Source: Hippophae tibetana (taxonomy: Eukaryota; Streptophyta; Magnoliopsida; Rosales; Elaeagnaceae). Taken from it: 64,000 nucleotides of DNA. The notes under the pieces were generated by a model. That model saw only the letters and a list, made by a program, of their open reading frames with translations. It was not told the DNA's origin and made no database searches. The DNA lies in NCBI GenBank assembly GCA_037013495.1, contig CM072812.1:71679340-71743339 (forward strand), written 5' to 3'. Made by a program: the position numbers and the translations under genes. Of this stretch, positions 35,991-46,911 are shown piece by piece. The first letter of the stretch is position 1; the number at the start of each line of letters is the position of its first letter.

Positions 35991-37940
35991 ATGTATCTAG
36001 GACAATGCCTAGCAAAGTGGCCAGTAGTGCCAAACAAATAACAAACACAAACATTGGAATTAGAGAATCTGGGTCCCTAACTTAGAGAAGTAGTATGTGG
36101 ATGAGAAGAGGAGGAAGTGCTCACATTAACTTTCACACTAGGATAAGTAGTCAAATTCCAACAGTGTAGTCTCAAGTGCACAATTTCACCACAATGGTGA
36201 CAAGTAAGAAGGATAGTCGATAGAGGTAGGAGACTATCATTGGAATGACCAGAAGTGCCAACCTTAGGTGAAGGGTTCACCTTGCTAGAAGGATATGGCT
36301 GAATGAACACGACAAACTTACCTCTTGGGTCAGTGGTAGTAAATTTCAATTTTTCATTTTGATTAGAAGCTTTCACAAACTTGGTCAAACCCACCGTGGA
36401 AGTTGAACCTTCCCATTGTAACCAATGTCGTGTTTGTCCTCAAATTTATTTGCGGTTCTAAGAATATCATTTAGGTTTGGGTTGATCATCATTTTATTCG
36501 AATTAGAGGTAGAGTGCTCTAGTTCCTTCTCACTGGCTTTGAGTTTTTCCTTTAGGGAAATAATAAAATCTTTTTTTTCTTTAAGAAATCTTTCAAGATA
36601 AACTATTGAATTGTTCATAATCCCAATTTTATTATTTAATTGTTCAATCTAATTTTCCTTCTCGAGAAGAAAGTGTGCCATGTATTCCTTTGTACTCTCT
36701 TGAACTATAATCTTTTTCTTTAATCTTTATACCATAACGTTTTGATCAGAAGAGAGAGGTGTACTTATAAACAAATGAGTTTGACTAGAGATGGAAACCT
36801 TTAGTTGTTCCTCAAGTTTTCTAAACATTTTTAAGATTTGCACTAAATTTCTCAAGTATATCCCTACATCTCCTTTGTATAACTTCATATTTTTTGGTCA
36901 CATTAACTTGTTGGCCATCAACTGAGGACTTCTTTTCCTCAGTAAATCTTTCCTAGGACATTTTCTTTTCATTTTCAGACATTATATGCTCTAATATGAG
37001 AGGAATGTAAGAATCAAGCCACTCATCTTTCTTATCATCATCATTATCATCATCAGTTACCTCTTAAACTTTTGAGGCAGTATTCAAAGGATCAATGACA
37101 TTACTAGAGGTAGAAAAGGCTAGAAAATTAGTGTCATCCTCATCACCACTACTGGTATTGTCTGAAACAGTAACCTTAGCTTTCGTAACACGCTTATTTA
37201 TGCGATTTTGTTTTTGAAAGCACTTTATAGAAATATGACCACTTCCTAAAGCATCTGATTTTATTTGGTGAACTTTTCAATTCATTTTCTAAGTCATCAT
37301 CAACTTTAATAGATTTTTGGGATTTGGAACTTGAAGTATCTCTTCCAATAATCCCATATGCCCTTTTTTATTTCTTTCTAAAGAACATGGAAAATATCAT
37401 AGCAAGGAAGGTTGTTTCCTCCTCCTCAAGATTATAATCATAATTACTATAGACTATGGCACTAATATCTTTTCTTGAGTCACTTCCTTTAATTTTTTTG
37501 AGAGCTAGGCTCTTACCCTTGTAGGGAGAAATTTGTTCCTACCTTGGTAATAAGTGATGCAGTTCATAGAGAGCTCACTAGGTTTGTACATTGACTCAAG
37601 TACAATAACCTTAGCATGAAATACATAAGGTAGACTAGCAATACATATCTTTATATTACATAATCTCTGTAGGAATGATATTTTATTATCATTATATTAC
37701 TTATTTGTAATACTTATACTTTCATACCTATTTCACACAAGTCGTGTCGATCAAGGACCATAAGAACACCCTCATTTGAGATTTTCAATAGGCATAGTAC
37801 AACCTTACAAAAAATGGAGGTCTCCTTACATTGCCTCATTCTCCTGATTCCATTAGAGAGAATGTTTGTGTATGAAGGTGTGAGTTAACAAGGTCAACAC
37901 TAAATCAGTTAAGCCCAAAACGATGCACCGGATCTAATAC
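35991..37940 (-). pseudogene. SIRE element 2: gag
   Basis: Minus-strand parts in order from the right: the start region beside the primer site (37756-37920), an acidic linker 'VSDNTSSGDEDDTNFLAFS' with a preceding 'GHISIKCF' knuckle (about 37100-37260), a coiled-coil region (36385-36900, for example 'LKEKKDFIISLKEKLKASEK'), 'DPRGKFVVFIQPY', the clear CCHC knuckle CHHCGEIVHLRLHC (about 36160-36205), and a further knuckle-like CYLFGTTGHFARHC near 36010-36050. This is the SIRE/Maximus gag plan and pairs with SIRE gag 1. Several to many breaks. A 100-bp gypsy LTR piece interrupts it at 37655-37755. Confidence 0.75.
37655..37755 (+). repeat. gypsy LTR end, short copy inside SIRE gag
   Basis: Nearly the same as the last 95 bases of the gypsy 5' LTR (38450-38547): 'taatctctgta(g/t)gaatgat', 'tatcattatattact', 'catacctatt(t/g)cacacaa', 'tgtcgat(c/a)aag'. 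It joins directly to SIRE gag-start sequence, exactly as the third copy does at 51518. Confidence 0.75.
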
Positions 37941-37942
37941 CA
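37930..37942 (-). other. SIRE element 2 primer-binding site
   Basis: The minus strand reads TGGTATTAGATCC, close to the tRNA-Met complement TGGTATCAGAGCC, two bases from the LTR end CA. Confidence 0.7.
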
Positions 37943-37944
37943 AA

Positions 37945-38085
37945 TGAAAGAGTCCATAACCCGGTACACTATAAGGGTAAGGAGATGCAAACTTCTTCAA
38001 GACTGAGCCCTAACTTGCATAGAAAAGAAATCAAACACTTATGCAATAAACACAGAAAAAGAACAAACAATATAATATCACATGT
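37945..38085 (-). repeat. SIRE-type LTR, copy 4 (first 140 bp only)
   Basis: Plus-strand view begins TGAAAGAGTCCATAACCCGG and runs through 'gaaatcaaacacttatgcaataaacac' to 'caatataatatca', where gypsy LTR sequence takes over. Copies 3 and 5 continue past that phrase with 'gataag'. Confidence 0.75.
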
Positions 38086-38547
38086 ATGATTCTTATGTAT
38101 GTGATCCATAATTGATAAACTTAAGGAGTAGTATGCAATTTAATTAACATGAGATTGTGATTAGGATAATTACCATATCATGTATAGTTTACTCTAGAGA
38201 GGAATACATGTTAGGATAGATTCAATTGATCATATAATTGATTGGTAATTATATTGGGGGTACTTTAGTGATTCATATGCTTAGGGAATTAGGAGATTAA
38301 GTATTCACATATATTTTCTCATATATCTTCTTAGCTATTAATTTTGAGTAAATTAATTACTTCAATTTATTTTTAGCTCTTTTAATTTTGTTATCTCAAA
38401 ACACATAAAATTGATCTTTACCTTTTAGTTATAAAATTAGTTTCTAATAACATAATCTCTGTATGAATGATTTTTTCTTATCATTATATTACTTTTGTAT
38501 GATAAAATACTTGCATACCTATTGCACACAATTTGTGTCGATAAAGT
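38086..38547 (+). repeat. gypsy E: 5' LTR (its right-hand part)
   Basis: Aligns by eye with 51017-51518: 'tgtatgattcttat', 'gagaggaatacatg', 'ttcaattgatcatat', 'ttaattac', 'ctcaaaacacataaaa', 'attagtttctaataa'. It ends ATTGCACACAATTTGTGTCG just before the primer site. Its left end butts against SIRE LTR copy 4. Confidence 0.75.
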
Positions 38548-38550
38548 TTT

Positions 38551-38568
38551 TGGCACAGTTGTTAGGGA
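38551..38568 (+). other. gypsy E primer-binding site (tRNA-Asp type)
   Basis: TGGCACAGTTGTTAGGGA, preceded by TTT, resembles the TGGCGCCGTTGCCGGGGA primer site of Athila/Tat-type gypsy elements, which pairs with tRNA-Asp. Confidence 0.75.
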
Positions 38569-38829
38569 TTATAAACATTAGAAATTAATTTTATTTTATT
38601 TTAGTTATTTTTCTTTCTTTATTTTTCATAATTTTATTTTAATTTATTTAGTTATTTTTTAATTATTATTTATTTTTAATTTTGACATCTCTTTTAGTGC
38701 TATTAAAAATATATTTGGTTCTATTGCATGAGCAGATTTTGTAAGAGAGAAATTTTACCTTTAGATCTCGAAATCAAGCGTACTTTGAGATTAATAAGAA
38801 AATAACATGTTATCACCTAAGTTGAAGAA

Positions 38830-40430
38830 TGGCTAATCCATTGGATATAAAAAATAATGAGCTAAATTTGAACAACCAAATACCTTTCATAATGATAGTG
38901 ACATCACTATGAATGAATATGCATTGCTTATGTTGGAAGGGTTGTATCCGAGTATTACAAGGCCAAACATTCAAGCTAATCAGTTTAAAATAATGCTAGT
39001 GATGTTTTAAATGCTATAAAAAGTTGGAAAATTTGTGGATAACAAATAGAGGATCCCTATTTATGTCTCATATTGTTTTTTAAAGTTAGAGATTCATTGA
39101 AATTCAATTATGTGACTAAGGAGGTGTTTTGGCTTAGATTATTCTCCTACCATTTGTGAGATCGTGCTCAACCTTGGCTAAACTCTTTGCCACATGATTC
39201 CATTGCAACTTGGAATGATTTGGCAGAGAAAGTCTTTATAAAATATTTTCCTCTAACAGAGAATTCCAATCTTAGAAATGACATTACCTCTTTCCAACAA
39301 ATTAAAAGGAAATCTTTATATGAAACATGGGAAAGATTCAAAGAATTTCTAAGAAAGTGTCCTCACCATGATATCCCTCATTGGAATCAAATGGGGTCTT
39401 TCTACAATGATCTTAATGCTTAAATAAGAACCGTTGTTATTGCATCCACAAATGGAGCTCTACCCACCAAATCTTACAATCAAGCTTATGATTTACTTGA
39501 GAAAATAGCTAGCAATAATTATCAATATCCAAAGGACGGAATGAAATCCATAAGAAGAATAGTTAGAGTACATAAGGTTAATGATCTCACGGCACTTACA
39601 GTTCAAGTGTCATCTTTAGTGAATCTTTTGAAGGCTCAAAACTCGCCAGTGAGTATAAACCAAATCTAAGATTCAAGGGTGTCTTGTGTCTTTTGTTGTG
39701 AAGCTCATTTTTTTGATAATTATCCAAATAATCTTGAATCATCATTCCGTGTGAGATAACCTTCAAACTTATTTTGGAGTAATAAATTATCATAATGGTA
39801 ATCAATTCAAATGTTAATCATTTTCATGACCTAGTTTTCAACAATCACAAGCACAAGAGAAGAATCCACCTATTAAGGACAATACAAAAGCTTTAGTGGG
39901 AATAATTAAAGACTTGATCTACTTAGTAAATACCAAAGTGTCAACTCAAGAGGCTTCAATTAAGAATTTAGAAACCCAAATAGGGCAACTTGCCAAGGCA
40001 ATAAGTTAAAGGCCTCAAGGTAACCGTTCAAGTGACATAGTTATAAACCCAAGAAGAGAAGATAATGGGCATTGTAATACTATAGCTTTTAGGAGTGGTA
40101 AGAATTTAGAGGAGGAACAGAGACTCAAAATGATGAGGAGGAATAGGAAGCTAAAAAGGATGAAGAGGCGCAAGTAGATAAATATAGCACTGGAAAGGAA
40201 ATAATTTAGCCAAAAGAGTAACCTTTACAAACCCAATATTACTTTCCCTCAATGACTGTAAAAGAAAAAGTTAGATATGTAGTTTTAAATTTCTGGATGT
40301 CTTCATGAAGTAGCATATAAATATATCATTTACAGATGCACTTGAACATATACCTTTTATGCTATATTTCTAAAGGAAGTCCTATCTAAGAAAAGGAGGC
40401 TTGAAGATAATGAAACAATAACCTTGACTG
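38830..40430 (+). pseudogene. gypsy E: gag
   Basis: The clearest part is 39187-39420, encoding a Retrotrans_gag-like segment: 'SIATWNDLAEKVFIKYFP', 'NDITSFQQIKRKSLYETWER', 'FKEFLRKCPHHDIPHWNQM'. The W..L...F...F and E.F..FL..CP.H motifs are those of plant gypsy gag. Downstream, 'NGALPTKSYNQAYDLLEKIA' and 'LEKQIGQLAKA'-like sequence (about 39460-40010) are also standard for Athila/Tat gags. It would form the particle shell. Broken. Confidence 0.8.
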
Positions 40431-40439
40431 AAGGTTATA

Positions 40440-41060
40440 GTGCCATCCTTGCTAGAAAACTACCCTAAAAATTGAAATATCTGGGTAGCTTTGACATTCA
40501 TTGCATAATTGGGAACATGAACTTTGAAAAAACACTATGTGACTTAGGTGCAAGTATTAACCTTATACCATTATCGGTTTTTATGAGAATGAGGGTTGGT
40601 AAATCCAAAACCATTCTAGTAACATTACAAATGGTAGATAGATCAATTAAGTGATCGTAAGGTGTCGTAGAAGTTGTGCAAGTACAAGTAGAAAAGTTCA
40701 TCTTTATGGCGGATTTCATTATACTAGACATTGAAGAGGACCATAACATTACTATCATGCTTGGTCGTCCATTTTTAGCAATCGAAGGGAACTCATTAAT
40801 GTATAAAAAAAGTAAGCTTACAATGAGAGTGCAAGATGAACAAGTAACATTTAAAGTTTTTAAAGCATATAAAATCTCTAATATTGGTAATGTTAATGAA
40901 TGCTTTAGGATAGATGTTACTAATAATATTGATAACTTAAAAAAATCTGTTCAATCGCCCACACTTAAGACAATTATCCAAGTTGCTATAAATAATGAAG
41001 TGAACTCACCAAGAAACAACTCATCTATTTTAATTTTGAAAGTATGGAATCTATGATTGA
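40440..41060 (+). pseudogene. gypsy E: aspartic protease
   Basis: Contains 'LKYLGSFDIHCIIGN' and the active-site region 'LCDLGASINLIPLSVF' (about 40538-40585), then 'QVQVEKFIFMADFIILDIEED' and 'MLGRPFLAIEGN' (40676-40795), ending with 'LTMRVQDEQVTFKVF'. In Athila/Tat elements this order is the retropepsin: DLGAS active site, flap region and GRPFLA helix. Broken fossil. What follows to 41844 does not contain the polymerase expected next. Confidence 0.85.
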
Positions 41061-41844
41061 TATGATTGATTGTGTGATATTTTTGGAGGCTACACCTCCC
41101 ACGTGTATACCTAATGTGGTTGTAGAGATTTTTGAGATATGATCTAAGCTAAAACCATTTATTGAAAGGATACCAAGGTTAGGTCGCACACCTTTAATCC
41201 CCAATCAAGTGGGTAAGTGGAAGAGTCTAGTAGAGAGGTACAAAGGATGCTGCAAATATCAAAATTAAATGAGCTAGGGTAGAATGCTTATAAGAATTCC
41301 AAAAAGTACAAAAATAAAAAAAATGACATGATAAGATAATTGAGCATCTTGTTTTTAAATCTAGACATAAAGTATTATTGAACAATTCAAGACTTGAACT
41401 ATTTATGAGCAAACTCAATAGTAAATAGACATAAAAGGATACAACTTAGAAGTTGATATGACTATCTAGTCAAAGATGTTAAACATGATGCTGGTTTAGA
41501 GACAACCCAATGTTATTTTACTTATATATTTTTTGTTTTGAAGGTGCATAAATGTGGAGAACAATGGCGTAACAAGATTTATCATTTCAATGACAAATGT
41601 GATGTGCCAAGACTAAGGGGGTTTTCTTTACTTTTACTTTTTCATATTTATATGTGAAAATAAAAAAAAAAACATGTACACTTTAAGTTTGGGGGAGGTA
41701 ACTTCATTCTCTACTTTAGTATTTAATATGCATTTTCAATTTTTAGGATATTTTTAATCCTGATTTGAGTAGACATTGATAAATACATGGAAACTAAATG
41801 CATGCATACTTGATATGAAGTGTATGAAGCCAATGATATATTTG
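41061..41844 (+). other. gypsy E: 3' internal region, left part
   Basis: A short stretch 'GKWKSLVERYKGC' (about 41213-41250) is followed by 'KRIQLRS' and 'VKDVKHDAGL' (41438-41490), a recognisable post-protease/post-pol phrase of Athila-like elements, then non-coding DNA with the polypurine tract AGTTTGGGGGAGG at 41686-41698. The last nine bases (41836-41844, ATATATTTG) are repeated after the virus block. Confidence 0.55.
41836..41844. repeat. 9-bp target duplication, left copy
   Basis: ATATATTTG here and at 49720-49728, immediately outside the two ends of the pararetrovirus block. Confidence 0.7.
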
Positions 41845-41949
41845 GGATTAATATCAGAAATACCCTCAAGCTTTAAAGAATCTTCAAAAATACCCCCAAG
41901 GTTTCAAAGAATTCAAAAATATCTCTAAGGTTTCAAAAATATTTCTAAA
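41845..41949 (+). repeat. left terminal array of the pararetrovirus block
   Basis: Begins GGATTAATATC and contains three to four units of about 28 bp around the core ACCC(T/C)CAAG(G/C)TTT..AAAGAATTCAAAAAT. In inverted orientation the same motif forms the right end. The MP start codon follows directly at 41950. Confidence 0.7.
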
Positions 41950-42720
41950 ATGAAAGAAGAAAAAATAAACCAAGAAATAATAGACATAGAAATAGAAGAC
42001 ATCTCAGGATGTTTTTCACAAGAAATGATAATAAGTAAAAATAAATTTGAAGATATTCAAAAAACAACGTTAAACCTTAAAGAAGGAGTTGAATTTAAAT
42101 ATCTATCATTTTTATTAACAAAATTATTCCATAGGAAAAATATAATTTATTATGGCATAAGTAATAAAGAAATGAGTATGAAGATTATAGATGCAAAAGG
42201 AAGATATAATATACTATTAATTGATAAAGAAACTACATTAAACAAGCTATCAAAAATTCCTTATAAAGATAAAGAAAAAATTGGATACATCCATTTAGAA
42301 GGAATTCAAGTATTAATTAATAAAAGTACATTTTAGAGAAAAAAATATATACACCAATAAAAATAGCATTATTAGATAACCGAATAATAAATAGGCAAGA
42401 TGTCTTATTAGGAATTATCCATGGTAATTTAGGATACCAAAAGTTAAAATTTACAACATATCCTAGATTTGCTATTAATATACATGATAAAAATCTAAAT
42501 CAAGTATTAAGTCTAGCTTATGAATTTGAAAGAGGAGATTTAAGGAAAGAAAGAAATCATTCATTTTCAATACATTATCTAGTAGCATATTCTTTAACAA
42601 ATAGTCATAATAGTTCAATATATGGACAAAATGAATTTATAGAAATAGACAAAACTTTTAAGGAACTTGGACCAATAATAAAATCAGAAATACTCACAGA
42701 CTTTGAAACACCAAAAGAAT
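41950..42720 (+). pseudogene. pararetrovirus movement protein (30K family)
   Basis: Would enlarge plasmodesmata for cell-to-cell spread. The start MKEEKINQEIIDIEIEDISG is followed by 'LSFLLTKLFHRKNIIYYGIS', 'IDAKGRYNILLIDKETTLNK' and 'IGYIHLEGIQVLI' (up to about 42320), then 'DVLLGIIHGNLGYQKLKFTT' (42400-42460) and 'VAYSLTNSHNSSIYG' (about 42585-42625). This is the order of caulimovirid movement proteins: the hydrophobic core of the 30K domain, the conserved IGYIH strand, and the GN..Y.K..FT..P segment. It is the first large gene after the primer site in the circular genome, as in CaMV ORF I. Broken, few breaks. Confidence 0.85.
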
Positions 42721-43328
42721 GAAAATTAAATATCAAAGAAAAACTCTTGATAATAGGAAGAAAAATAATGTTATTAAAACTAATATCATGCCAAGATTTA
42801 CTTTTATAGACCATGAAAGAGAAAATTCTAATCAAGAAGAAGTTAAAAAACTAGAAAATGAAGTCAAAATAATGAAGGCATTAGTTCATGATTGTATATT
42901 ACGAAAAAAATAATGTTTAGAGATAAAATAGAAAACATGAATTTAGAAGTAAATGGAAGCCTAGTAAGTGTAGCAAAAAATCAAGCAACATTATTTGAAA
43001 CTATACAATTATTAATAGAAGAAATGGATTTAGTCCAAGAATCAAACATACAATATTTACAAGAAATAATAGATATACAAAAATAATTACTAAAGGAAAT
43101 AAATGAATGTGGTTATAATAAACTACAACAAGATATGCACAAAGAATTTTTAGAATTAAGAAAATATGTATACAATATACAAAGTAATAATGAAATAATA
43201 TGTTATAGATATGACCCCTTAGAAGGACTAAAAGAAGAACCACCTAGGAGATCAGATTTTTTGATTCCTAAAAATGATAAAATGAAAAATGAGGAACAAT
43301 CTAAGAACAAAGAGATAATTCCAATTTA
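42719..43328 (+). pseudogene. pararetrovirus small coil-rich ORFs (possible virion-associated protein)
   Basis: Two to three short frames lie between MP and CP. The first (42719-42910) encodes a basic then acidic stretch with a heptad-like 'EEVKKLENEVKIMKALVHD'. The second (42912-43083) reads 'KIENMNLEVNGSLVSVAKN' and 'ATLFETIQLLIEEMDLVQE', and the third (43135-43326) 'KEFLELRKYVYNIQSNNE' followed by a Pro/Lys-rich tail 'KEEPPRRSDFLIPKNDK'. A coiled coil followed by a basic, proline-rich tail is how the caulimovirus virion-associated protein (ORF III) is built, and the position fits. I cannot prove homology. Broken. Confidence 0.45.
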
Positions 43329-44760
43329 ATGGAATATAGAAAAGAATTAGAAAGAAAATTCATGGAACTTGAAAATAGGGATATAGAAACATTAGTCAGT
43401 TTATTAAAATTAACTAATGAAGAAATAGAAAAACATTATAATGAAAAACTTTGTACTAACAAAAAAGAGGATGATATGACAATAATCAATGAAACTGATT
43501 CTGAACTAGAAAACATGACCCCAAAAGGTCATATGAAACCAATTTCATTACTAGTCTTTTACCAAGAAGGAATATATAACCCACATAGGGGAGAAATAGG
43601 CAAAGAATAGAACAACCTGATACCACAGATAGAAGAAGACAACCACCTAAAATGGAGGAAGAGTTGCATTGGGGAACTAGAGGTAGTATTCCACTAGAGT
43701 TCAAACTCCATGATAATTACAAGTTTGAACTTCTATACTTAGACTATATAAGAGATAGGAAGAAAGCCTTAGATGAATGAGCTAGTGGAAAGAGTGTGCT
43801 CATACAAACTTCTCAAACTACCTAAACAAATCTTTCAACTTGTAGAGTGCTTATAGTACATAAAATGACAAGAAATGTTAAAGTTTGGTTTTCAAACTTA
43901 ACAAATTAACAACATTTGTTAATGAAAGGAAATGCTTCCACAAGAAAGGAATACTTGGATATAGTAGTAAATGAAATATACAAGGAATTTATTGGGGAAG
44001 ATAAAGGAAGGACTATCACTGAATCTAGTGAAAATGAAATCAATAAAGCTAAATGGTATCTAACAAATATGGAAATTTGTAACATGTGTTACATAGATTC
44101 TTTTATTTGTGAATATGAAATGTATTGCCATAAATTACCACCTTCTATGCAAACAACTTATAAAGAAATTTTTTTCTAAAAATTACCTAAAACACTACAT
44201 AAAACCTTAACAAAAAATTAGGAACAAATGAATAGAGAAATTATACCAGATACTCTAGGAGGAAGAATAAGAAGCCTTAAATATTGGATTATTATTAAAT
44301 GCCAAGAAAGAAAAGAATATAAATAGATAAGAGGAAATAATAAAATCTACTATGATACAAGAGATTTTAGAATACCAGGAAAATATGGATATAATATAAA
44401 ATCTTATAAACAAAAATATAAATATATAAAATATAAATTCAAAAAGCAAAATTTCTAAAAATATAAAAAGAGATTTAATTGAGAAAACTACAAGAAAAGA
44501 TATTTTAGAAGAAACAAGTATAAACCTTCTGAAAAAAGGAATTATTGTCCTTCAGAAAACAAAAAATACAGATGTTGGATCTGTAATGAAGAAGGACATT
44601 ATGCTAACGAATGTCCAAGCAGACTTAAACATAAAAAAGAATTTTCACAAAAAGCAAAAAATTTAGAAGAAGCTTTCAAAATGGAATTAGAACCAATCGA
44701 GGAATCTGATATAGACGATACTTATAGTATCTATCTATTGGAAGAAGCCGAGTAGGAAAT
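43329..44760 (+). pseudogene. pararetrovirus coat protein with zinc knuckle
   Basis: Starts with an acidic, coiled N-terminal part (43329-43607, with 'RKFMELENRDIETLVSLLKL' and 'NETDSELENM'). The core shows 'EYLDIVVNEIYKEFIGED' and 'AKWYLTNMEICNMCYIDSFI' followed by 'EYEMYCHKLPPSMQTTYKEI' (43940-44176), which matches the caulimovirid capsid core pattern (IC.L..I..F.CE...Y..KL). A very basic Lys/Tyr/Arg tail leads to a perfect CCHC knuckle, [14 protein letters not shown] (44573-44614), and an acidic end. It would form the icosahedral shell and bind nucleic acid. Several breaks. Confidence 0.85.
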
Positions 44761-44769
44761 AACTGACTC

Positions 44770-46860
44770 AAAATATGAACACTCAAATTATGGATATTCT
44801 TCCTGAGAAGATGAATGATTTGTATAGTATTACAAATCCAAATAGTACTTACATTAAAGTATGACTAAAATTTAAAGGCTATAACACTTATCATTTACAT
44901 TCATATATAGATACAGGAGCTAGTATGTGTGTAGCTAGTAGATATGTATTTTCAGGAGATAATTGGAAACAAGCGCCAAGAGATTTAATTGTAAGAATTG
45001 CTAATAATACTACAATAAAACTTAATAAGGTATTAAAATATATTGATATAATAATAGAAGGAGAAAACTTTCAAATTCATACCATACATCAATAGGAAAC
45101 ATAAGTTGATTTGTTAATAGAAAATAATTTCCTAAACTTATATCAACCTTTCACACAACATTTCAACAAAATAAGTCTCACAACCCTAGAAGGAGAAACC
45201 ATCTACGCCTCCAAAATAAGAAAAGTTTTAATTGTCTCAAACCCAACTTTTATGCAACAACATAAAAAGCAAAAATGTGGTGAGATAGAAGACCAGCAAA
45301 AACCTTACTTAGAAAATATTTCATTAGATAGAAGAGAAAAAAAAATCTTTTCTCAATGAAATACAAGAAGACAAAGCCCTAACAGGCATTTGAAAACTAT
45401 TAAAAATAGTTAGTTCAGAAAATCTTTTGAATACAAAAATAAATAAATCTAAAACAATATTCAACATAAAATTAAGAGATCCTAACAAGATCATAAGAGT
45501 AAAACCAATGATTTATACTCCAGAAGACAAAATTGAATTTGGAAAACAAATTCAAGAACTTTTGGAATTAAAAGTCATAATACCAAGTAATTCACCTCAC
45601 TCTAGGCCAACATTATTAGTTGAAAAAGAAGCTGAGAAAAGAAGAGGAAAAATGAGAATGATAATAAACTTTAAAGCACTGAATAAAGAAACCATTGATG
45701 ATCGATACTTCATTCCAAAAAAGGAAGAACTACTATCATTAATAAAAGGAAATAAATACTTCTCGAGTTTTGATTGCAAAATCAGATTTTGGCCTATAAG
45801 ACTATATGAAGAATCCCAAAAACTAACGACATTTAGTTGCCCCCAAGGTCAATTCCAATGAACAGATATACCATTTGGATTAAAACAAGCTCCAGGTATT
45901 TTTCAAAGATATATGGATAACATTTTCAAGAAATTACAATATATTTTTTGTGTTTACATAGATGATATTTTGGTTTTCATTAATGAATTAAATAAACATT
46001 ATTTGGATATTACCAATATTATACAAGAATGTAGAAGAGAAGGCATTGTACTCTCTGAAAAGAAAACAGTACTTGCCCAACAAAAGATTAAATACTTAGG
46101 GTTGGAAATTGAAGATGAAAAACATAATCTACAACCCAATATACTGAATAATATTCAAGATTTTTCTAGTGAATTAAAAGATAAAAACCAATTGCAAAGA
46201 TTTTTAGGATGTTTAACATATGCAGAAGCGTACATCAAGAAACTTGTAGAAATTAATGAGAAAACCATTACAAGCAAAATTGAAAAAAGATCATATCTAG
46301 AAATGGATAGAAGAAGATACTCTATATATGAATAGAGTAAAAACAAAGGTAAAAAGTTTACCAACTTTATACCATCCAGGACCAGATGATAAGATGATAA
46401 TTGAAACAGATGCTTCACAAGAATATTAGGGAGCAGTTCTTAAAGAAAGAGTAGATGACAAAGATGAATATCTTTGTAGATATACATCAAGATCTTTCCA
46501 AGGTTCAAAATTAAACACTATAGTAATGAAAAAGAATATTTAGGTGTTAAAAGCTATTAAAAATTTGCAATATATGTTATAATCTCCAGATTCATTGTTA
46601 GAACAGATAACAAGAATTTTGGTTATTTCTTAAGAACTAATATTGTAGGTGATTACAAACAAGGAAGATTAGTTAGATGACAACAGTGGTTCAACTGTTA
46701 CAATTTTGATTTTGAACATCTACCAGGCGATAAAAATAGCTTAGTTGATGCTCTTACCAGAGAATTAATACCTCTAACTATTCTTATTCTTTTAGGAATA
46801 GAAAATATTGATATGAAAATCAAGATAAAGGAAAAGGAGATAAAAATCGTATAGGAACAA
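44770..46860 (+). pseudogene. pararetrovirus polymerase (protease, RT, RNase H)
   Basis: The protease active site reads YIDTGASMCVA at about 44904-44936. RT begins with 'VKPMIYTPEDKIEFGKQIQE' (about 45500-45560), continues with 'IPSNSPHSRPTLLVEKEAEK' and 'KMRMIINFKALNKETIDDRY', a 'FSSFDCK' palm motif, and the catalytic box YIDDILVF (from 45955), then the thumb 'LRFLGCLTYAEAYI'-type segment near 46190. RNase H motifs 'IIETDASQEY' and 'YTSRSFQGSKLN' lie at about 46400-46520. The enzyme would reverse transcribe pregenomic RNA. No integrase is present, as expected for Caulimoviridae. Several to many breaks. Confidence 0.9.
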
Positions 46861-46911
46861 CTCGAGCTGTTATATCTCGAGAAATCTCTTATGGAGATAG
46901 GAAAGAAATAG

